From NCBI GenBank assembly GCA_007133745.1, contig SLMC01000225.1, positions 1-6,245 on the forward strand: DNA of 6,245 bases, written 5' to 3'. Below, one piece after another: positions 1 to 5,100 of the stretch. The notes under the pieces are model-generated. The model did not search any database and was not told the DNA's origin. It was given only the letters and a program-made list of their open reading frames with translations. How positions within the stretch are numbered: the first letter of the stretch is position 1; every line of letters begins with the position of its first letter. The DNA comes from Kiritimatiellia bacterium. Its GTDB lineage: Bacteria > Verrucomicrobiota > Kiritimatiellia > UBA8416 > SLMC01. The position numbers and the translations under genes were made by a program.

Positions 1-157
1 ACGCAGCGCCTCCCCCCTCAACGTTTGCCTCCACCGGCGCAAGGCCGGCGGGCGGCACGGTGCGATGTACGAAATGTGCCATTTCATTTTCCGACGAGAT
101 CAGGTTGTCTGCACTTGTGTTGCGGGCGACAGCCCGCCTTGTTGATTTAGCCCCGCC
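1..157. other. Left-edge region without a supported gene
   Basis: No convincing gene is seen here. Two plus-strand frames are open from the window edge, one closing at TAG 148-150 and one at TGA 143-145, so the 3' end of a gene starting outside the window cannot be excluded. Neither translation resembles a family I know. The stretch contains a CCGGC...GCCGG inverted repeat near 37-50 and the hairpin repeat at 119-142. It lies immediately downstream of the ferritin gene, which ends at 158 on the minus strand. Confidence 0.4.
119..142 (+). repeat. 24-bp dispersed hairpin repeat, left copy
   Basis: The core GCGGGC-GACA-GCCCGC forms a 6-bp GC stem with a 4-base loop. The 24 bases at 119-142 are identical to the reverse complement of 6135-6158, so the two copies lie about 6 kb apart in opposite orientation. 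The left copy is followed by GTTGATTTAGCCCC and sits just beyond the 3' end of the ferritin gene. There is no T-run after the stem on the minus strand, so it is not a standard intrinsic terminator. It is probably an intergenic palindromic repeat of the REP kind; its function is unknown. Confidence 0.7.
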
Positions 158-673
158 TTATTCTGCGGCGGCAGCAGGCGGCGTGAAGACGCGCGCGGCC
201 AGTTCCTTGTCGATCATGAAGAGCGCGCCCGGCGCATTGCCGGCCAAGTCGATTCGCGACAAAATGTCGTTCACATTCTCTTCCTCTTCCACCTGTTCGG
301 CCACAAACCACTGCATTTCGATGCCCGTGGCATGATCTTTCTCGGCAACAGCCTGATTGGCGATGTCCCGAATCATGCCGGTCACCTTCTGCTCGTGCTT
401 CAATGCCGCTTCAAACATGGCCTTCATGGACTTGAAGACGGCGGGAGGCTTGGCAATAGCGTCCAGAACGACTTTTTCGCCCACACGCTGTATATAATTA
501 TAGATGCGCTGAGCGTGGGTCGTCTCTTCCTGGGCCTGCGCGAAAAACCAATTCGCCGTGCCTTTCAATCCCTTGTTTTCGGCATCTGCCGACATGGACA
601 AATACAAGTAGGCCGCGTACAGTTCAGCGTTCACCTGCTTGTTCAAAACGGCAACCATTTTCTTGCTGATCAT
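158..673 (-). CDS. ftnA: Non-heme ferritin (iron storage)
   Basis: This 171-residue protein is a bacterial ferritin, which oxidises Fe(II) at a di-iron centre and stores the ferric mineral inside a 24-subunit cytosolic cage. The ferroxidase ligands fall at the same residue numbers as in E. coli FtnA: E17, E50, H53, E94, Q127 and E130, with the conserved Y24 and third-site candidates E49, E126 and E129. Residue 52 is Thr, not the heme-ligating Met of bacterioferritin, so the non-heme class fits. Length is typical of the family. An in-frame ATG at 679 lies only one base from the AAGGAGG at 681-687, whereas the ATG at 673 has 7-base spacing after GGAGG, so 673 is chosen. The tail ends in a short Pro/Ala stretch. 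A strong terminator hairpin stands just upstream, which makes its transcription puzzling. Identification is secure. Confidence 0.95.
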   Translation of the reverse strand: MISKKMVAVLNKQVNAELYAAYLYLSMSADAENKGLKGTANWFFAQAQEETTHAQRIYNYIQRVGEKVVLDAIAKPPAVFKSMKAMFEAALKHEQKVTGMIRDIANQAVAEKDHATGIEMQWFVAEQVEEEENVNDILSRIDLAGNAPGALFMIDKELAARVFTPPAAAAE

Positions 674-697
674 CTTCATTCCTCCTTGTTGTTTTTC

Positions 698-737
698 AAA
701 AAACATGCCGCCCTCAATTTTCCGAAGGGCGGCATGT
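698..737 (-). terminator. Intrinsic terminator after the RRM gene, upstream of ferritin
   Basis: Bases 703-714 and 726-737 form a perfect 12-bp GC-rich stem (ACATGCCGCCCT with its complement) around an 11-base loop. On the minus strand the stem is followed by six T residues (698-703, sharing the last stem base). This is a textbook rho-independent terminator for transcripts from the RNA-binding protein gene, about 32 bp past its stop codon. It ends only 24 bp before the ferritin start codon and about 10 bp before the ferritin Shine-Dalgarno sequence, so it could also act as a leader attenuator. Confidence 0.88.
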
Positions 738-769
738 CCTGTCGTATCGAAGTCTGTACCGAAAACAAA

Positions 770-1099
770 TTACCAGTCGCGTCCGCCGCCACCGCCGCGC
801 CGGTCGTCGTATCCGCCCCGTCGGTCGTCATCGCGACGAGGGGGCCGGTCTTCACGAGGCCGAGCTTCGTTGATGCGCAAAGCGCGACCGTCGAGTTCAT
901 GGCCGTTGAGTTTCTCGATCGCCGCCTGAGCCTCGGCGTCGGAACTCATTTCCACAAAGGCGAATCCGCGCGACCGCCCCGTGTACTTGTCGGCAATCAG
1001 GTTGCAACGAGCAACCGTGCCGCATTGCGCAAACAGCTCGTTCAGATCGTTTTCCATGGTGTTGAAAGAAACATTGCCCACATACAGATTCGTACCCAT
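770..1099 (-). CDS. Single-RRM RNA-binding protein with Arg/Gly/Asp-rich tail
   Basis: This small cytosolic protein (109 residues from the chosen start) has one RNA-recognition motif. RNP2 is LYVGNV at residues 5-10 and RNP1 is RGFAFVEM at 44-51, with the aromatic positions that stack on RNA bases (Y6, F46, F48) intact. Residues 81-109 form a disordered tail rich in Arg, Asp and Gly, with DDRRGG repeats and a GGGGG run, ending in W. Bacterial proteins of this type are found in cyanobacteria and many environmental Gram-negatives, where some are cold-induced; the targets here are unknown. Two in-frame ATGs are possible. The AAGGA at 1109-1113 is 3 bases from ATG 1105 and 9 bases from ATG 1099, so 1099 is preferred; the longer start adds only Met-Asp. 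The gene is followed by a strong terminator. No clear promoter was seen in the 125 bp upstream. Confidence 0.92.
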   Translation of the reverse strand: MGTNLYVGNVSFNTMENDLNELFAQCGTVARCNLIADKYTGRSRGFAFVEMSSDAEAQAAIEKLNGHELDGRALRINEARPREDRPPRRDDDRRGGYDDRRGGGGGRDW

Positions 1100-1160
1100 A
1101 TCCATCTATCCTTATTGTTTGGGTCGCGCCTTGCCCTCCCTGAACAGGGTCGCTTCCCTT

Positions 1161-1207
1161 CCGTTAGTTGATTTGGCCCCCCCCCTCGTTCCTGCCGCCG
1201 CGGCAAG
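1161..1207. repeat. GTTGATTTGGCCCC motif, C9 tract and small GC hairpin
   Basis: This short spacer segment lies between the parvulin gene and the RRM gene. It holds GTTGATTTGGCCCC, closely matching GTTGATTTAGCCCC at 141-154. The motif runs into nine consecutive C residues (1177-1185) and then a TGCCGCCGCGGCA inverted repeat. It lies just past the parvulin stop, but there is no T-run to make a clear terminator. A second C9 tract occurs at 6083-6091 ahead of fmt. It is probably a degraded copy of the dispersed intergenic repeat; function is unknown. Confidence 0.45.
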
Positions 1208-1224
1208 CCGATACAGGCCCCCTG

Positions 1225-2313
1225 TTAACGCCCAGAGTCCTTGCTGCCGTACGATTCGCCATAACGAATCGTCGACTGGCTCCTGAGCTCTTGAATATAT
1301 TGCTCGATCACATCCTGCTTTTTCCGATCCACAAGAAATCTCGCAATGTCTTCGCGCACCTCGTCGATCGGCCTGGTATGCGCTTCCGTCCGGTCCAGCG
1401 CCTCGATGATATGGTAGCCGAACTGCGTTTGCACGACCGGCCCCGTTTCATTCAAGGGCTGACTGAACGCGGCATCCTCGAACTCCTTGACGGTTTGGCC
1501 CCGTGTCAATTCGCCCAAATCGCCGCCTTTCTTGCCGCTGGGACAATCGGATTGACTGCCGGCAAGCTTGGCAAAGTCCGCTCCGTCCATCAATTGCTTG
1601 CGTATGGATTCGGCCTTGCTTTTCTTTTCCGCGTGCTTCTCGGCGGATGCGTCTTTCTCGCACTCGACGAGGATATGGCGCGTATGGGCGTTGGCAGGGA
1701 CTTGGAAATGTTCGAGGGATTCGTCGTAAAATTCCTTGATCTCCGCGTCGGTCGCCGGCTCGACAACGTCTGTCTTGCCGTCGATCAGCTTTCGGATGCG
1801 AATATCCTTCCTGATGTCTTCGCGGAACTGGGCGACGGTCATGCCATATCCTTCCAGCGCCTCGTCCAGAGTCATGCCGCCGGGCAATCCGGCGCTGATT
1901 TCGCCGATCGCCTGCGCGATATCTTCCTCTCCGGCCGCAATGTTCTGCCGGGCGGCTTCGCTCAACAAAACGTTTTGGGCAATGAACCGCTCGATGATTT
2001 CACGACTCAGTTGATCCCTGACATCCTGACCCAGAAACTGCGGCGGAACATCGCCCATGTTGCGGGCCGCCAACGCGTACCCGACTTGCTTCTCCAACTC
2101 GTCCTTTCTCAAAACAGCTTCATCCACTTCGACAACCACGGCGCTGGTCGCATCCGGCTCCGACTCCGAGGCGGGCGCCTCGGAACGCAAGGCTGGCTCG
2201 GCGTCTTTAGGGGCTTTGCAGCCCGACAAGGCAAAGACAAGGCAAACCCAGGCGGAAACAAGGGCGGTGAAGCGGGGGGGAAGACGAAAAGGGTTCTCGG
2301 ATGCGTTTTTCAT
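1225..2313 (-). CDS. Lipoprotein parvulin-type peptidyl-prolyl cis-trans isomerase (SurA/PrsA-like)
   Basis: The product is a 362-residue envelope chaperone that should catalyse cis-trans isomerisation of X-Pro bonds in exported proteins. Residues 1-31 are a lipoprotein signal peptide with basic residues, a hydrophobic core and the lipobox LSGC, with the lipidated Cys at position 32. A Glu/Ser/Ala-rich linker follows (about 33-60). A helical SurA-N-like segment spans about 62-200, and a single parvulin domain spans about 205-307, recognised by HTRHILV, the DFAKLA helix, GGDLGEL and FGYHIIE. The C-terminal helix (about 315-345) resembles the one that packs back on the N-domain in SurA. Start 2313 is chosen because GAGGA lies 6 bases upstream and because it gives a proper signal peptide; the frame is open to 2421 but the extra residues look non-coding. 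A run of seven C bases on the coding strand (2274-2280) sits near the 5' end. One parvulin domain plus a lipid anchor is PrsA-like; the exact subfamily is uncertain. Confidence 0.92.
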   Translation of the reverse strand: MKNASENPFRLPPRFTALVSAWVCLVFALSGCKAPKDAEPALRSEAPASESEPDATSAVVVEVDEAVLRKDELEKQVGYALAARNMGDVPPQFLGQDVRDQLSREIIERFIAQNVLLSEAARQNIAAGEEDIAQAIGEISAGLPGGMTLDEALEGYGMTVAQFREDIRKDIRIRKLIDGKTDVVEPATDAEIKEFYDESLEHFQVPANAHTRHILVECEKDASAEKHAEKKSKAESIRKQLMDGADFAKLAGSQSDCPSGKKGGDLGELTRGQTVKEFEDAAFSQPLNETGPVVQTQFGYHIIEALDRTEAHTRPIDEVREDIARFLVDRKKQDVIEQYIQELRSQSTIRYGESYGSKDSGR

Positions 2314-2564
2314 GGATAATCCTCGCATGGTTTGTTGACGAAAGCTCATACACGCAACGTCATAATCATTAACACTGAGATCTCCATTAAGGCCATCGAG
2401 GACTTCAGTGAACCAAAACATAAAAAAACAGGCTTACTATGCGGTATCTAACGCATTGGGGATCGGTATAGCAAGGAAAAAATGGAAAAAAACGGAAAAA
2501 AACGAAACCTATGAAACAAAAAACTGTTTGCAGACGAAGGAATTTTTCGCTAGGACTATCGGGC
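2314..2564. promoter_or_regulatory. Divergent intergenic region between the parvulin and DUF212 genes
   Basis: These 251 bp separate two divergently transcribed genes, so promoters in both directions are expected here, though no match good enough to name was found. The AT content is clearly higher than in the coding regions. An imperfect inverted repeat pairs CACTGA (2373-2378) with TCAGTG (2405-2410) and could be a hairpin or a binding site. The right half carries a purine-rich tandem tract (2475-2503). Shine-Dalgarno sequences lie at both ends: GAGGA before the minus-strand gene and AGGA at 2552-2555 before the plus-strand gene. Confidence 0.5.
2475..2503 (+). repeat. Purine-rich tandem repeat (GGAAAAAAAC, about three units)
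   Basis: Three successive units, GGAAAAAAT (2475-2483), GGAAAAAAAC (2484-2493) and GGAAAAAAAC (2494-2503), form an almost pure purine tract just upstream of the plus-strand membrane-protein gene. A possible alternative start codon follows at 2511. The tract could affect DNA bending or promoter strength. No function is shown by the sequence. Confidence 0.7.
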
Positions 2565-3041
2565 ATGGAAAACAACAGTGCACTGAATATTTTCCGGAGC
2601 GTATGCTTCTGGGCGCCGTTCTGTTCGTGGATGGTCGCGCAACTCGTCAAAATGACGATCGGATTCACGCACACTCGAAAATTCGATTTCAGCTATATGG
2701 TCAGCACAGGCGGCATGCCCAGCGCGCACTCGGCCATGGTCTGCGGGCTCTGCACATCGGTCGGACTCACGGCGGGATTCGCCGCCCCGGTGTTCATGGT
2801 GGCGCTGGCCTTCACTCTGGTCACCATGTTCGACGCCACCACCGTGCGGCAGGCGGCCGGCGAACAAGCGCGCCTGCTGAACGAGATCATCGACGAGATA
2901 CGCGCCTCGCATCATATTCCCGAACGCAAGCTCAAGGAACTCCTCGGGCACACGCGGCTGGAGGTGTTCATGGGCGTCATCATCGGCATACTGGTCGGCA
3001 TACTCGTTGTGTCGTTCCCCGCCGTGCTGCGCCGGCCATGA
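2565..3041 (+). CDS. Divergent PAP2-family (DUF212/YuiD-like) membrane protein
   Basis: The product is a 158-residue integral membrane protein. Predicted hydrophobic segments lie at about 9-31, 55-88 (probably two spans) and 133-153. The family hallmark STGGMPSAHSAMV (residues 47-59) resembles the PSGH motif of PAP2 phosphatases. It is followed by FDATTVRQAAGEQA (89-102), typical of DUF212, a helical stretch and LLGHTRLEVFMG (127-137). The usual third PAP2 motif, with its His and Asp, is not evident, so phosphatase activity cannot be assumed and the physiological role is unknown. The start at 2565 is preferred because AGGA lies 9 bases upstream and the protein then begins like family members of about 150-160 residues; an ATG at 2511 would add 18 basic, unlikely residues. 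It is the only plus-strand gene here and converges on the gene ending at 3216. Confidence 0.9.
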   Translation: MENNSALNIFRSVCFWAPFCSWMVAQLVKMTIGFTHTRKFDFSYMVSTGGMPSAHSAMVCGLCTSVGLTAGFAAPVFMVALAFTLVTMFDATTVRQAAGEQARLLNEIIDEIRASHHIPERKLKELLGHTRLEVFMGVIIGILVGILVVSFPAVLRRP

Positions 3042-3111
3042 TCGGAACCTTGCGGCCCCTGCCAACCTTTCGAAGCAACATAATCTTTTTGAACAGACGG
3101 CAACGAAGAAA

Positions 3112-3132
3112 AGTGGAAAGTTGAAAGTGGAG
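3112..3132 (+). repeat. Heptamer tandem repeat (AGTGGAA), three units
   Basis: AGTGGAA, AGTTGAA and AGTGGAG follow one another without a gap in the convergent spacer, shortly before a T6 run (3135-3140) and the dispersed element at 3142. The rest of the spacer from 3042 holds no gene that I can support. Similar AGTGGAAAGTTGAAAGTGG strings are, to my recollection, frequent in intergenic DNA of some PVC-group bacteria. No function can be read from the sequence. Confidence 0.65.
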
Positions 3133-3141
3133 CGTTTTTTA

Positions 3142-3219
3142 CCACGGAAAACGCGGAAACAATCACGCCTCCAACATCTTGTTATTCATGGAAGAGGGGT
3201 GAGATTAACAAGGCGCTAA
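3142..3219 (+). repeat. Dispersed hairpin element, copy C (short hairpin)
   Basis: This is one of three copies in the window sharing AAACAATCACGCCTCC; here it spans 3157-3172 and continues AA to 3174. A short hairpin, CCACG-GAAAA-CGCGG (3142-3156), stands directly before it, replacing the long GT/CA hairpin of the other two copies. The sequence after the core, up to GCGCTAAC at 3214, resembles the stretch after copy A up to CCGCTAAG near 4007. In both cases it ends in the TAG stop of the downstream minus-strand gene. It lies between convergent genes, so it could also shape 3' ends. Confidence 0.6.
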
Positions 3220-3824
3220 CTCGCCTTGCCCCGGCGGCGGCGCGAGGGAGCAAAAAGCTCCAGCTGATCGGCGGCGATCAGGTTGTAGACCTTGAGCAGT
3301 CGAAGAATCTGCAATAAATCCGATTTTTCGTAATGCTTGCGAATATCGGCCTGATGAATCAGTTCGCCCAGCAGCGTGTCGAACTCGATGATCCCGTCAA
3401 TGCCGTTTTGCCTGATGAACGCAATGCATTTGTCCCGCGTATCCCCAACGGTCGGCAGGCGGGGCAAACACAGAATCTTCGAAAAGACCGTCGTGCCCAG
3501 CGTTTTCGATGCGACGCGCAAGGCGGCCGGCTGCGCAAACCGCACGATTTCCGGCGTCGTCTCGAAGGTTGAAGGATAAACCGGATCCGTATGCCCGCCT
3601 CGCACGCTCACCACCGCGCGCGCGACCCCGGTCAAATCCGAGCTGCGCCAAACGGCATGGTCCGGCGGCTTATGCTCGCGCGCCGCCGGCCGCGCAACGA
3701 TCAAAGAGATATCTTCCTCGGGTCTTTTGGGGCGGCTTGTCCCCGTATGCTTAATCGGTTGCGCCACCAGAAAGCCCAGCGTTTCGAAATATTCTCTCGC
3801 AATCCATTCGTTGACCGCAGCCAT
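3216..3824 (-). CDS. Conserved-looking protein of unknown function, 202 residues
   Basis: I do not recognise this family with certainty. The predicted protein is soluble, without a signal peptide or membrane span. The N-terminus is a helix (NEWIAREYFETLGFLV, 5-20), followed by a basic segment and a strand with acidic residues (RPEEDISLIVARP, 34-46). Another strand follows at ARAVVSVRGGHTDP (68-81), and a helical C-terminal half (about 130-185) ends in a basic tail, SRRRRGK. The helix / EED-strand / strand order faintly recalls the core of PD-(D/E)XK nucleases, but the expected E-x-K is S73-V-R75, so any catalytic role is speculative. The start at 3824 is chosen because AAGGAGG (3831-3837) is 6 bases away; the adjacent ATG at 3827 is only 3 bases away, and upstream codons to 3881 look non-coding. 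Codon use matches its neighbours. It lies downstream of aroB but is separated from it by a dispersed repeat. Confidence 0.78.
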   Translation of the reverse strand: MAAVNEWIAREYFETLGFLVAQPIKHTGTSRPKRPEEDISLIVARPAAREHKPPDHAVWRSSDLTGVARAVVSVRGGHTDPVYPSTFETTPEIVRFAQPAALRVASKTLGTTVFSKILCLPRLPTVGDTRDKCIAFIRQNGIDGIIEFDTLLGELIHQADIRKHYEKSDLLQILRLLKVYNLIAADQLELFAPSRRRRGKAS

Positions 3825-3892
3825 CATCGCCCTCCTTGCTCTTTCTGTAAAAGACTCGGAAAGACACCACGCGAGCTTCACCCGCTAAAGAA

Positions 3893-3969
3893 GTGTGTGA
3901 GCATGTGGGTTTGGGAGTATGTGAGTTTTACCCACACACTCACACACTCACAAACAATCACGCCTCCAA
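3893..3969 (+). repeat. Dispersed hairpin element, copy A (octamer-built GT/CA hairpin)
   Basis: The left arm consists of degenerate octamers GTGTGTGA, GCATGTGG, GTTTGGGA and GTATGTGA (3893-3924). After a TTT loop (3927-3929) comes a CA-rich right arm. Bases 3904-3926 can pair with 3930-3952 with about four mismatches and one G-T wobble in 23 positions. The conserved AAACAATCACGCCTCCAA follows at 3952-3969. The same octamers in the same order occur at 6163-6194. The element occupies the gap between aroB and the unknown gene, and read on the minus strand it would form a stem in the aroB 3' region. Confidence 0.8.
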
Positions 3970-4004
3970 TTACTTGCTTTTGACAGAACGGCGTAATTAA
4001 GCCG

Positions 4005-5096
4005 CTAAGAACCCATCCACTCGCCGTAAACGCGTCGCATAACGGATTCGGAAACGTCGCAACCGACGCGCGCCTGCCCGAGCCGTTCAGCCAGGACAAA
4101 GCGCGGCTTTTGTCCGCGGCTCTTCTTGTCCGACCCCATCGCAACGCGCAACGTCTCCCAATCGACCCCGTGAACCTCAGGCCCCGGCGCGGTCGGCAGG
4201 CCCAAAAGCGCCAGGAGTTCCTCGAGTCGCCGAACATCCTTCTCGGGCAACCCGGTTTCGGCCGCCGACAGACGCGCGGCATAAACCATCCCCATCGCCA
4301 CGGCCTCGCCATGCCGCCAGCGCGTGTAGCCGTCCGCCTGTTCCAGCGCATGCCCCATCGTATGTCCGAAATTCAAAAGTTCGCGCAGACCCGACTCGCG
4401 TTCGTCATTGGCCACGACATCCGCTTTAATCTCGCAGCAACGCGCGATCGCATCCTCGAGAAAAACGGGGTCGCGCGCTTTCAGACGATCCGCCCCGGCC
4501 GCCAGTGTCTCCAACAGGTCCGCGTCGCGAATGACCCCGTACTTCGCCACTTCGGCGAGACCGGATACATAGTCGCGTTCCGGCAGCGTGGTCAGCGCGG
4601 ACACATCCGCGACGACGCCCAGCGGCTGATGGAACGCACCGACCAAATTCTTGCCCTGTTTAAGGTTCACGCCTGTCTTGCCGCCCACGGAACTGTCCAC
4701 CATGGCCAGCAAGGTGGTCGGAATCTGCCAGAACCCGATGCCTCGCATGTACGTGGCCGCCATGAACCCCGCCACATCGCCGACAACGCCGCCGCCCAGC
4801 GCCACCACAAGCGACGCGCGATCCAGCCCGTGTTCCGCGGCCCGTTCGTACAAGACCTCCAAATTCGCCAACGTCTTCGCCGTTTCCCCCGCCGGCAGAA
4901 CAGCTCGGGCCGCAGCCGCGCCGGCCGCGCGCCACGCTTGCTCGCACGCCTCGCCATAGAGGGCATCCACGTTTGTGTCCGTCACGATCAGAACCTTGGC
5001 CGTTTTCGGGAAAACATGCAGAGGTTCCGCTGGCCCGCTCCGGCCAATCCGAATGTCGTAGGATCGCGCGCCCAAATTCACCCGTACGGTTTTCAT
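4005..5096 (-). CDS. aroB: 3-dehydroquinate synthase
   Basis: This 363-residue cytosolic enzyme converts DAHP to 3-dehydroquinate, the second step of the shikimate pathway to aromatic amino acids, using NAD+ and a divalent metal. The length matches the family (E. coli AroB has 362). The nucleotide-binding motif ALGGGVVGDVAGF spans 99-111. The signature PTTLLAMVDSSVGGKTGVN (126-144) and GKNLVGAFHQP (148-158) bind cofactor and substrate. Metal ligands are E182 in LAEVAKYG, H245 in NFGHTMGH and H262 in RHGEAVAMG, agreeing with known zinc ligands. The late basic motif SDKKSRGQKPRFVL (322-335) is also present. The start is supported by the ribosome-binding site TGAGGTGA, which contains the stop codon of fmt; only 4 bp separate the genes, implying translational coupling. 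Downstream lie a weak hairpin (CGGC-TTAATTAC-GCCG, without a real T-run) and the dispersed element. All key residues are intact. Confidence 0.98.
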   Translation of the reverse strand: MKTVRVNLGARSYDIRIGRSGPAEPLHVFPKTAKVLIVTDTNVDALYGEACEQAWRAAGAAAARAVLPAGETAKTLANLEVLYERAAEHGLDRASLVVALGGGVVGDVAGFMAATYMRGIGFWQIPTTLLAMVDSSVGGKTGVNLKQGKNLVGAFHQPLGVVADVSALTTLPERDYVSGLAEVAKYGVIRDADLLETLAAGADRLKARDPVFLEDAIARCCEIKADVVANDERESGLRELLNFGHTMGHALEQADGYTRWRHGEAVAMGMVYAARLSAAETGLPEKDVRRLEELLALLGLPTAPGPEVHGVDWETLRVAMGSDKKSRGQKPRFVLAERLGQARVGCDVSESVMRRVYGEWMGS

Positions 5097-5100
5097 GTGT

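Noticed and set aside
332..1171. 279-residue plus-strand open frame
   Set aside because: It runs antisense through both the ferritin and RRM genes and across the terminator between them, with no domain of its own.
1168..2319. 383-residue plus-strand open frame
   Set aside because: It lies entirely antisense to the parvulin gene, which has a lipobox, family motifs and a good ribosome-binding site. The plus-strand translation has no recognisable domain and is a shadow of GC-rich codons.
2314..2421. Longer N-terminus for the parvulin protein (start at 2421)
   Set aside because: The added 36 residues would place the signal peptide internally, and the start at 2313 has its own GAGGA at 6-base spacing and gives a normal lipoprotein signal.
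3893..3969. Possible CRISPR or simple GT microsatellite
   Set aside because: There are no regular spacers, the units are contiguous degenerate octamers, and the arms are inverted with a loop and a conserved tail. That fits a hairpin repeat, not a CRISPR array or plain microsatellite.
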